The notes below the pieces were generated by a model that worked only from the letters and a program-made list of their open reading frames with translations, was not told where the DNA came from and ran no database searches. From JAJKIV01 sp036741775 (lineage in GTDB: Bacteria; Gemmatimonadota; Gemmatimonadetes; Gemmatimonadales; Gemmatimonadaceae), in NCBI GenBank assembly GCA_036741775.1, contig DAINRQ010000006.1, positions 1 to 64,000 on the forward strand: a DNA stretch of 64,000 bases. Direction: 5' to 3'. Positions 28,082-35,094 of this stretch are shown here, piece by piece. The position numbers and the translations under genes are program-made. Every line of letters starts with the position of its first letter. Within the stretch, counting starts at the first letter, position 1.

Positions 28082-29135
28082 GGCGCTTGGCAAGCTTGCG
28101 CGCCGCGGGGACGAGGCTCTTGTGAATCGATAGCGCCGCGACCGCGCCTTCCGCCGCGGCGACGATCGCAAGCTGAGGCCCGGGGACAATGTCGCCGGCC
28201 GCCCACACGTTTCGCACCGACGTCTTTTGCGCCGCGTCCACCACGATGTGTCCGTCGTCGTCGCGCTTGCACCCGAGCTGCGCACCCAGGTCGTCGGCCG
28301 GACGCTGTGAGAGCGCGAAGAAGATATGATCGCAGTCGAGGTGCATGCCGCCCTGCAGCTCGATGGCGTGAATGCGGTCGCCCCGTGGCTCCACGCGTTC
28401 GATCTTCGCCGAGAGCACCGGAATGTTGAGGGCGTCGAGCTGGGCGCACTGCTCGTCATCGAGGTCCGGCGGCCGGCCGTTCGTGCAGATCACGATGTCG
28501 CGCGTCCACGTCGTCAGGTTGAGCGCCATCCCGGCCGCCTTCCGCCCCGACGCGATCACGACGACCTTCTTCCCCCGCGTGTCGAGACCGTCGCAATCGG
28601 GGCAGACGTGCGCCGCGCTCCCGTAGACCTGACGGAGCCCGGGGACCTTCGGCCATTCGTCGCGCAACCCGAAAGCGAGCAGGATGCGCTTCGCCTCGAG
28701 CGACCGTGTTTCGGGACGCGGCGTGTTGTCGGACGGCAAGCGAGGTGCGCCGGACCCGCGTTGGTCCTCCTGCGCCTTGGTGGCGGGCATCGGGTCGAAC
28801 TCGACGACGAACCTGCCCCCCTTGCGCCCGTTCCTTCCGTTCCCGCCATTCCGTCCGTTGGCGCGAACGCGAGAGACGAAGCCATCCACGAGGCTCACGT
28901 CGAAGTCGCGGCATTCATCGCGCGTTATTCCCCTGAGCTCGGCCGGCGTGATGCCGGGGTGGCCGGGGAACCCGTTGATCGCGCGCGTCTCCCAGTTTCG
29001 CGGGTCACCCGAGTCGATGACCACGACGCGGTGCAGGTAGCGGCCGAGCCAGAGGCCGGCTGTGAGTCCCGCGGGTCCGCCGCCGATCACGGCGACGTCG
29101 TACGTGTCGTTCGGCATTCCGACGACGACAGGCAT
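28065..29135 (-). CDS. Thioredoxin-reductase-like FAD/NAD(P) oxidoreductase
   Basis: A 356-residue flavoprotein. FAD-binding GGGPAGLTAGLWLGR at the N-terminus, a redox CPDC motif in AAHVCPDCDGLD (equivalent to CATC of TrxB), an NAD(P)-binding segment KKVVVIASGRKAAGMAL (the glycine pattern is weak, GRKAAG), and a final FAD motif VWAAGDIVPGPQLAIVAAAEG. Residues about 93-108 (GRNGGNGRNGRKGG) come from four 9-nt repeats (28824-28859), an insertion absent from typical family members. M7 is an alternative start. A role in thiol or disulfide metabolism is likely; the partner is unknown. Confidence 0.85.
   Translation of the reverse strand: MPVVVGMPNDTYDVAVIGGGPAGLTAGLWLGRYLHRVVVIDSGDPRNWETRAINGFPGHPGITPAELRGITRDECRDFDVSLVDGFVSRVRANGRNGGNGRNGRKGGRFVVEFDPMPATKAQEDQRGSGAPRLPSDNTPRPETRSLEAKRILLAFGLRDEWPKVPGLRQVYGSAAHVCPDCDGLDTRGKKVVVIASGRKAAGMALNLTTWTRDIVICTNGRPPDLDDEQCAQLDALNIPVLSAKIERVEPRGDRIHAIELQGGMHLDCDHIFFALSQRPADDLGAQLGCKRDDDGHIVVDAAQKTSVRNVWAAGDIVPGPQLAIVAAAEGAVAALSIHKSLVPAARKLAKRPTTSA
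28824..28859 (-). repeat. Nonanucleotide array, 4 units, inside the flavoprotein gene
   Basis: Plus-strand units GCGCCCGTT, CCTTCCGTT, CCCGCCATT, CCGTCCGTT. Being 9 nt long they keep frame and encode Gly-Arg-Asn/Gly-Lys repeats in a surface loop. The same 9-nt step is seen in the inner arms of the nested palindrome (21023-21058). Confidence 0.75.
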
Positions 29136-29156
29136 CTACAGTGCCAACAGATATCC

Positions 29157-29177
29157 GCTGATAGCTGATGGCTGATA
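29157..29177. repeat. Short heptanucleotide array, 3 units
   Basis: GCTGATA, GCTGATG, GCTGATA, then GCTACCT. It fills the gap between the flavoprotein start and the stop of the matrixin gene. It is short but in strict 7-nt register, like the longer arrays. Confidence 0.6.
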
Positions 29178-29183
29178 GCTACC

Positions 29184-29948
29184 TTAGCGTATTTTTCCGG
29201 GCGGTACTGTATAGAGGAGCCGCGCCGTTGCGCGGTCTGCGGCGGACAGCTCCTTCACACGCACCTTTGGCGTCATGATGTTCGACGCATCCTGCGTGTG
29301 ATCGAGTCCGATCAGGTGCCCCACCTCGTGGAGCGCGATCGCGCGCACCGCTGAGCTGTCGAGCGGCTCGCCGCCGCGATGGTGCACCGCGAGCACGATG
29401 TTCGCCTCGACGATCCACCAGTCATCGTCGTGCGCCCAGAGTGTCTTGCCGCTGATCTGCTCGTTGAAGCGATCGATCCACGTCACGTGGATGTCCGCGC
29501 GCGCGGAATCGAGCACGAACGTGAAGACGAGCGGGATCCCCGTCGACATCCACTCCTCGAACGCGTTTCGCACGAGCTCGGGGTACAGGCCGTTGAAGTC
29601 CTCTACCGGCGACTCGGGCTGAACCCAGACGCGCAGCGGCCGCGAACGGCGTTCCGGCCAGCGAGCGAGCGCCGAGTCGCGCTGGAGGAGCAGCTCATCG
29701 ACGTACGTGCCCGCCGCGCCCTCGCGCAGGCGGCGGCGAATCTCCTCGACATCGCGACGCGCCACCATCTCCGCGACGACCGGGGCGTCAACGGCGCGTA
29801 TGCTCGCGGAGTCCGACGCGGTCGCGATGCGAGCCGCGACGGCACCGCCGAGATGCGCGGAGTACACGCGAGCGGTCCGCGCTTCAACGGCCACGAACGC
29901 CGCGAGTGCAGTCACGGCGACGCCGAACACGAGGTCGATCCGACGCAT
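29184..29948 (-). CDS. Secreted matrixin-like (M10) metalloprotease
   Basis: A 254-residue protein with an N-terminal membrane or signal segment (LVFGVAVTALAAFVAVEA). The catalytic zinc motif HEVGHLIGLDH (HExxHxxGxxH) is intact, followed by the Met-turn SNIMTP about ten residues later. Upstream, VQPESPVEDFNGLYPELVRNAFEEW fits the start of an M10/matrixin domain. Expected to be a secreted or membrane-tethered endopeptidase. There is no propeptide cysteine switch that I can see. Confidence 0.85.
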   Translation of the reverse strand: MRRIDLVFGVAVTALAAFVAVEARTARVYSAHLGGAVAARIATASDSASIRAVDAPVVAEMVARRDVEEIRRRLREGAAGTYVDELLLQRDSALARWPERRSRPLRVWVQPESPVEDFNGLYPELVRNAFEEWMSTGIPLVFTFVLDSARADIHVTWIDRFNEQISGKTLWAHDDDWWIVEANIVLAVHHRGGEPLDSSAVRAIALHEVGHLIGLDHTQDASNIMTPKVRVKELSAADRATARLLYTVPPGKIR

Positions 29949-29959
29949 GAGTCGTGAGG

Positions 29960-30769
29960 CTAAGGCGACGGAGTCGAGAGAAACGACTCGGTGAGAGTGA
30001 AGAACAGCTCCGGGGATTCCCAGAACGGCATGTGACCCGCGTCCGGGATGATCTCGAGACGCGCGTTGCCGAGCGTGGCAACAAGGTCCTGAGCCACACT
30101 GAGCGGAAGCAGATCTCGGTCTCCATGAATGACGAGCGTCGGCACCGAAACGGCACGCAGCAGCGGGCGCCAGTCGTAGCCTTCACCACGCAGTCGCGCG
30201 GCGATCGCGGCGCCGGTTTGACTCCGTGATTTCGGCGGCGAGAACATCGCGGCGAGCTCCGCGTCGGCGAACCAGGCCGGATACATCGCGCGGGAGTACG
30301 CGCTGTGAACGTCAGGGTCGGGCGCGAGCAACGCGTCCTGCGTGATGCGCTCGAGTACCGCGCGATCTCCCGGACCGAGACGAGGCAGCGCGTCGCGAAG
30401 GAGATTCGCCTGCCAGTTCCCGGTGGGACCGACGCTGTCGACGAGCACCATCCGGCGCACCGCGGCCTGGTCGCGTTCGACGGCTAGCATGGCCAGCCCG
30501 CCGCCCCACGAGTGCCCCAGTACATCCCATCTCGAGAGCCCGATCGCTTCACGAATCGCCGGGAGGTCGCCGGCATCGTGCTCGATGCGAGCCGCGCGCG
30601 CGCCGGGCGGTGCCTGCGATTCACCGCGGCCGCGCTGGTCGTAGAGGATGACCTGCCGTCGCTCGGCGAGTGGGGCGAGCGCGGGCCACAGCAGGTTGTG
30701 GTCGAAGAGCAAACCACCGTTGATACAGACAAGCGGGATGGTGCCGGGTACTTCAGGGGAGAAGTACAC
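29960..30769 (-). CDS. Alpha/beta hydrolase (proline-iminopeptidase-like), start uncertain
   Basis: About 269 residues from GTG 30769. HGG-type oxyanion region reads CINGGLLFDHN, then YDQRGRGESQAPPG, nucleophile elbow GHSWGGGLAM (Ser), Asp in VIHGDRDLLP and His in PDAGHMPFWESPE. Protein-like sequence continues upstream to about 30870 (RRAVRTRGLEF) without an ATG/GTG/TTG in frame before the divergent promoter, so the annotated start may cut the first strand. A longer in-frame reading to 32437 is the antisense of the antiporter gene and is rejected. A CRP-type site lies 130 nt upstream. Confidence 0.78.
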   Translation of the reverse strand: MYFSPEVPGTIPLVCINGGLLFDHNLLWPALAPLAERRQVILYDQRGRGESQAPPGARAARIEHDAGDLPAIREAIGLSRWDVLGHSWGGGLAMLAVERDQAAVRRMVLVDSVGPTGNWQANLLRDALPRLGPGDRAVLERITQDALLAPDPDVHSAYSRAMYPAWFADAELAAMFSPPKSRSQTGAAIAARLRGEGYDWRPLLRAVSVPTLVIHGDRDLLPLSVAQDLVATLGNARLEIIPDAGHMPFWESPELFFTLTESFLSTPSP

Positions 30770-30897
30770 GGCGAACTCGAGCCCGCGGGTACGAACGGCG
30801 CGCCGAGTGAGGCGCGGCGCTCGGGGGCGCGAGCGTCGGAAAGCGATGAATCGTTCTCTTGGGGTGATCGACCGGTAGGAAACGGCAGCCCCAAAAT

Positions 30898-30913
30898 AGT
30901 GATCTACATCACA
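30898..30913. promoter_or_regulatory. CRP/FNR-family operator between divergent genes
   Basis: AGTGATCTACATCACA contains an inverted GTGAT/ATCAC pair and fits TGTGA-N6-TCACA in nine of ten positions. It lies about 88 nt before the antiporter ATG and 129 nt before the hydrolase start. Its complement shares the core GTGATGTAG(A/G)TCAC with the site at 25324, so one regulator probably recognises both. Confidence 0.55.
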
Positions 30914-31000
30914 TACACAATATCCAGCTGGACTGTTCCCCTGATTGGCCAGGGGACCGGGCGTTGCTGGAACGTGGGCAAACGGGCGAGCTTCCGCGCC

Positions 31001-32617
31001 ATGTATGTCTTCGAAGTCATCATCGCCCTGCTCCTCGGGGGTGCCGCGCTCACCCTCCTCGCGCAGCGCTTGGGGACGCCGTACCCGGCGCTCGTGGCGC
31101 TCGCGGGCGCCGCGCTGGCGCTCGTTCCGGGCACGCCAACCCTCGTGCTCGACCCGGAGCTGGCGCTGACGCTCTTCGTGGCGCCGGTCCTGCTCGACGC
31201 CGCATTCGACGCATCGCCGCGAGATCTGCGGGCGAATTGGCGCGTGGTCGCCGGGCTCGCCCTCGGCGCGGTCGTCCTGACGGTGATCGCCGTGGCGGGA
31301 ACCGCCAGGTTGCTCGTCCCAGGAATGCCATGGGCCGCGGCCATCGCGCTCGGCGCGATCGTCGCTCCGCCTGACGCCGCCGCGGCCACCGCGGTTCTGA
31401 GGCAGCTGCAACCGCCGCATCGCCTCCTCGTGATTCTCGAGGGGGAGAGCCTGTTCAACGACGCGAGCGCGCTCCTCATCTACCGCCTCGCCGTCGGCGC
31501 CATGATCGCCGGCGCGTTCTCGCTCGCGGGTGTCCTCCCAACGCTCGTCATCGTGACGCTCGGAAGCGTCGCGCTCGGACTGGTACTGTCGCGGGTGATC
31601 ATCCTCCTGACGGCGCGCATCGAGGATGTCGCGATCGCCGTCGTCGTTCAGTTCTGTGGCACGTTCGGCGTCTGGCTGCTCGCTGAGCGACTGCGCCTGT
31701 CGGGAATCCTCACGGTCGTCGCGTTCGCCATGGCGACGGCGCCAAGAGCGGCCGAGCTGATCCCGGCGCGGATCCGAATCCCATCGTACGCCGTGTGGGA
31801 GTTCGCGGTCTTCGTGCTGAACGTGCTCGCCTTCATCCTCGTGGGCTTTCAGCTCAAGGGGATCCTCGGCCGCATCGATACCGCGACACTGATCAACTAC
31901 GCCGCAATCGCGGCCGCGGTTTGCCTCGCGACTATCGTGGCGCGCATCGCGTGGGTGTCGGGAGCCGCGGCGGTGAGCCGCTGGCGGTGTCGGCCAAGGC
32001 TCGACGGCACTCCGAGCCCTCGCGACGTGATCGCCCTCTCGCCGCGCGCAGCCGCGGTGGTGGGATGGTGCGGGATGCGCGGGATCGTGACGCTCGCTGC
32101 CGCGCTCGCGCTGCCGATGGGTGGCCCCGGCGCAGCGTTCCCCTACCGCGACCTCATCCTCTTCACGGCGTTCTCGGTCGTGCTCGGCACGCTGGTGGTG
32201 CAGGGGATGACGCTGCGGCCGCTCATGAACCGTCTGCAGCTCGAGGATGACGGGTCGGTCGAGCGTGAGGTGCGGCTCGCGCGCGTCGAGACGCTCCGTG
32301 CCGGGCTCGCCGCCACGACGGTGCTCCCTGGCGAAGAGACGGCCGGGCTCCTTCGCCGCCGCTACGAGATCCTGTTGCGTCGCGCGGAGGAGGACCTGAC
32401 GAACGGCACCGGTGCGAGTGACGCGGCGGCACCGCACGTGCGCGATGGCGGAGCGTTGAGTGCGGACGCAGCCATCGTCCGGACGGCAACGTCAGCGGAG
32501 CGCCAGCGCTTGATCGCGCTACGCGCCGATGGGACGATCGGCGACACGGCGTTCCAGCGAATCGAGCAGGAGCTCGACTGGGAGGAGCTCGATCTGCAAC
32601 AGCTCACGAGTCGATAG
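31001..32617 (+). CDS. CPA1-family (NhaP/YjcE-like) Na+/H+ antiporter
   Basis: A 538-residue inner-membrane antiporter with about 12 hydrophobic helices. Family signatures include VAPVLLDAAFDASPRDLRANW, IVAPPDAAAATAVLRQL (the usual P-D-x-A motif) and LEGESLFNDASALLIYRLAV (conserved E..SL.ND, ion-coupling residues). GWCGMRGIVTLAAALALP is the late G-x-RG-x-x-x-L-A-A block. A C-terminal cytoplasmic helical tail of about 110 residues follows. ATG 31001 precedes the first helix directly. The role is pH and sodium homeostasis. Confidence 0.9.
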   Translation: MYVFEVIIALLLGGAALTLLAQRLGTPYPALVALAGAALALVPGTPTLVLDPELALTLFVAPVLLDAAFDASPRDLRANWRVVAGLALGAVVLTVIAVAGTARLLVPGMPWAAAIALGAIVAPPDAAAATAVLRQLQPPHRLLVILEGESLFNDASALLIYRLAVGAMIAGAFSLAGVLPTLVIVTLGSVALGLVLSRVIILLTARIEDVAIAVVVQFCGTFGVWLLAERLRLSGILTVVAFAMATAPRAAELIPARIRIPSYAVWEFAVFVLNVLAFILVGFQLKGILGRIDTATLINYAAIAAAVCLATIVARIAWVSGAAAVSRWRCRPRLDGTPSPRDVIALSPRAAAVVGWCGMRGIVTLAAALALPMGGPGAAFPYRDLILFTAFSVVLGTLVVQGMTLRPLMNRLQLEDDGSVEREVRLARVETLRAGLAATTVLPGEETAGLLRRRYEILLRRAEEDLTNGTGASDAAAPHVRDGGALSADAAIVRTATSAERQRLIALRADGTIGDTAFQRIEQELDWEELDLQQLTSR

Positions 32618-32627
32618 CCGGTAATTG

Positions 32628-32648
32628 GGAATCGGGAATCGGGAATCG
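32628..32648 (+). repeat. Heptanucleotide array abutting the LLM oxidoreductase start codon
   Basis: Three exact GGAATCG units (preceded by the related GTAATTG at 32621-32627) end 2 nt before ATG 32651. The last unit's GGGA and the following GAG lie at the position of a ribosome-binding site. The complementary unit GATTCCC occurs at 541-568 and 19657-19670. Confidence 0.8.
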
Positions 32649-32650
32649 AG

Positions 32651-33658
32651 ATGGAAGCTGAGTTCGTTCCACTTTCTGTGCTGGATCTCGCGCCGATCGT
32701 CGAGGGTGGCGACGCGGCCGCGTCGTTTCGGAACACGCTCCACCTCGCGCAGCATGTCGAGCGGTGGGGATACCGTCGGTTCTGGCTCGCCGAGCACCAC
32801 AACATTCCGAGCGTGGCCAGCGCGGCGACGTCGGTGCTCATCGCGTACGTCGCGGGCGGGACGTCCACCATTCGCGTTGGTGCCGGGGGCATCATGCTCC
32901 CGAACCATCCGCCGCTCGTGATTGCCGAGCAGTTCGGCACGCTCGTGTCACTCTATCCCGGGCGGATCGATCTCGGGCTCGGTCGTGCGCCCGGATCGGA
33001 CCAGCTCACTGCGCAAGCGCTGCGGCGTTCGCCTGACGCGGGCGACGCGTTCCCCGACGACGTCCTCGAGCTCATGTCGTACTTCGAGCCGGCGCAGCCG
33101 GGACAGGCCGTGCGTGCGGTCCCCGGCGCGGGACTCGATGTACCGATCTGGATCCTCGGCTCGAGCACGTTCGGCGCGCAGCTCGCCGCGGCGTTCGGGC
33201 TCCCGTTTGCGTTCGCGTCGCACTTCGCGCCGGCGATGCTCGAGCGCGCACTCGATCTGTACCGCACGGGGTTCCGACCATCGCCGCAACTCGAGCGCCC
33301 GTACGTGATGCTCGGCGTCAACGTCTTCGCGGCCGACAGCGCGAGTGAGGCACGGCATCTCTTCACATCGCTCCAGCAGGCGTTCATCAACCTGCGGCGC
33401 GGGAGGCCCGGTCCGCTCCGCCCGCCAGTGGAGGGGTTCGCCGAGACGCTTCAGCCATTCGAGCGCGCGATGCTCGATGACATGCTGGCGTACGCGGTCG
33501 TTGGAACGGCGAGTGATGTGGCCGCTGGCCTCGAGGGCATCGTCACGCGCACGGGTGCCGACGAGCTCATGGTAGTGTCGCAGATCTTCGACCACGCGGC
33601 TCGGCTGCGGTCGTACGAGCTCACCGCGGCGGTTCTCTCTCCGCTTTCGGCGCGGTGA
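32651..33658 (+). CDS. LLM-class (luciferase-like) flavin monooxygenase
   Basis: A 335-residue TIM-barrel flavoenzyme of the bacterial luciferase-like family, possibly using FMN or F420. Typical blocks are FWLAEHHNIPSVASAATSVL, IRVGAGGIMLPNHPPLVIAEQFG, LYPGRIDLGLGRAPGSD and a late ADELMVVSQIFDHAARLRSYEL. These match the MsnO8/YhbW type of LLM oxidoreductases. The substrate is unknown. It lies 33 nt after the antiporter gene, with a heptamer array in between that forms its leader. Confidence 0.88.
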   Translation: MEAEFVPLSVLDLAPIVEGGDAAASFRNTLHLAQHVERWGYRRFWLAEHHNIPSVASAATSVLIAYVAGGTSTIRVGAGGIMLPNHPPLVIAEQFGTLVSLYPGRIDLGLGRAPGSDQLTAQALRRSPDAGDAFPDDVLELMSYFEPAQPGQAVRAVPGAGLDVPIWILGSSTFGAQLAAAFGLPFAFASHFAPAMLERALDLYRTGFRPSPQLERPYVMLGVNVFAADSASEARHLFTSLQQAFINLRRGRPGPLRPPVEGFAETLQPFERAMLDDMLAYAVVGTASDVAAGLEGIVTRTGADELMVVSQIFDHAARLRSYELTAAVLSPLSAR

Positions 33659-33705
33659 ACCGGCGGACCGGGAGAGCTCGCGTTGGGGGTAAGTAGTGTT
33701 CAGCT

Positions 33706-33832
33706 GCCAGTCATCAGTCGCCAGTCATCAGTTGTGAGTCCATCAGTCGTCAGTTGCGAGTCGACGATACTCACGACTCAGGACCGACCTCCTCAGAACT
33801 GATGACTGCCGACTGAAGACCTGCCGACTGTC
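33706..33832. repeat. Inverted pair of heptanucleotide arrays between convergent genes
   Basis: The left arm (33706-33769) reads GCCAGTC, ATCAGTC, GCCAGTC, ATCAGTT, GTGAGTC and further units with one 8-nt step. The right arm (33798-33832) reads ACTGATG, ACTGCCG, ACTGAAG and related units, which are complementary in type. The pair sits between the convergent LLM and 33901-35040 genes and could fold into a hairpin serving both. Units match those in the MITE-like elements (AGTCATC/ACTGATG). Confidence 0.75.
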
Positions 33833-33900
33833 AGCCTGCAGTTCCGACCCTCGTGGCGTAGGGAAGTGGCACGCCTAACGCCCCGGACCGTGACGGACTG

Positions 33901-35040
33901 CTACAGCACTCCGCTCGGCCGACGACCATCGCGCATGGCGGCGATCTGCACCGCGTCGTACGGGGGCGTGAACAGCTCCGCACGCGCGTGCCAGCATCGG
34001 AACAGATCGGCAATGAAGTGCATGCGCTCGGCGAGGTCGGCCCAATCGGTGGCGCCGCTCCGGGCTGTCGCGTCAGGCGTCGGGTCGATGCGCGAGAGGA
34101 GAGCGCGGAGCGGCTCGTGCTCGATCGTTCGGAGCTCCGGTGCGAACGCACCGTGCACGTCACTCGCGAGCCGGACCACCATGCCGGGAAGCCGGAGCGT
34201 CATGAGCATTTCGGTGAGTACGAGCCGGATGCGGTGGCGGACTGCGGCCAGCAGAGCGTCGATGGCGACGTCGGCAGGCATGGGGCGCCCGGTGAGCCGG
34301 GCGACGTGCGCGCGAGCGCGGAGCCAGGCACCGGGAAACACGAGCGCCAGGAGCTGCGCGCGGACGGCGTCAACGTCGATCGCGGCATCGAGCGACGCCT
34401 GGATCTCGGGCTGAAGCCGCGTCTGCTCGTGCAGGCCAACGAGCAGGTTCCCGAGGAACAGCCGTGCGGCACGCTCTCTCTCGTTAGGTGCGCCGCATGC
34501 CTCGCCATACGCGGCGAACGCGTCGCGGAGCAGCCGCTGGCCATTGGGCGGCTCGCCCACTCGGAGCTCTTCGCAGAACGCATGGGTTGCTGTCGCATCG
34601 GGCGCGCCCGACGCCGCCGCGGTCGAGAGCCAGCGGGCGAACTCGCGGCCGATCTCCATGAAGACCTTGCGATTGCCTACCGCAACCGCCTCCGCCGACC
34701 GGCGGAGCGCACCTTCGACGTCGAGAACGCGGCGGATCGTCGCGCTCGCGTCGCCCATCCCGCGCGCGGTGAGGCGCACGAGGCGCTCGATGCGCTCCGC
34801 GACCTCGCGCGAGCCGAGGATATCAGTCGCGGCCTGTGTGACGTCCTCGCCGCGAATGGTCTGTCCCGCCTGACGAGATGCCCAGGTGGCGAACGTGCAC
34901 CAGTTCGCGCCTGGCGACACCCGCGCCGCGATCGCGTGGGACAGCTCGTGGTAGCACTGCGTGATGCGCAGGTTGCGCACGACGGGGTCGCCGATCGCGG
35001 CGATGTCGTCGACCTCGGTGACGGTTGGGGGCCTCATCAT
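33901..35040 (-). CDS. Unrecognised, mostly helical protein
   Basis: A 379-residue protein whose family I cannot name. It looks almost entirely helical, has no signal peptide and no clear membrane segment. Distinctive blocks are ITQCYHELSHAIAARV, ANWCTFATWASRQAGQTIRGED near residues 45-65 and a C-terminal ELFTPPYDAVQIAAMRDGRRP. The Cys/Trp-containing block and the final FTPP...GRRP look conserved-family-like rather than random. The start was taken at the first of two adjacent ATGs (35040, 35037), because the longer reading runs through a heptamer array. It is convergent with the LLM gene and follows ppdK by about 50 nt on the same strand. Confidence 0.6.
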   Translation of the reverse strand: MMRPPTVTEVDDIAAIGDPVVRNLRITQCYHELSHAIAARVSPGANWCTFATWASRQAGQTIRGEDVTQAATDILGSREVAERIERLVRLTARGMGDASATIRRVLDVEGALRRSAEAVAVGNRKVFMEIGREFARWLSTAAASGAPDATATHAFCEELRVGEPPNGQRLLRDAFAAYGEACGAPNERERAARLFLGNLLVGLHEQTRLQPEIQASLDAAIDVDAVRAQLLALVFPGAWLRARAHVARLTGRPMPADVAIDALLAAVRHRIRLVLTEMLMTLRLPGMVVRLASDVHGAFAPELRTIEHEPLRALLSRIDPTPDATARSGATDWADLAERMHFIADLFRCWHARAELFTPPYDAVQIAAMRDGRRPSGVL

Positions 35041-35061
35041 GGATACGATTATGGACGATCG

Positions 35062-35082
35062 CGCTTCGCCGTTCGCCCTTCG
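35062..35082. repeat. Heptanucleotide array, 3 units
   Basis: CGCTTCG, CCGTTCG, CCCTTCG on the plus strand, between ppdK and the helical-protein gene. These are the same unit families as the arrays at 6384-6467 and 11663-11718. On the minus strand it forms the leader just upstream of the proposed start. Confidence 0.7.
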
Positions 35083-35094
35083 CTCCATCGCTAG

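Noticed and set aside
29960..32437. An 825-residue minus-strand open frame covering both the hydrolase and the antiporter region
   Set aside because: Its upper two-thirds are antisense to the clear Na+/H+ antiporter at 31001-32617 and are His/Arg/Asp-rich nonsense. Only the 3' third is a real hydrolase.
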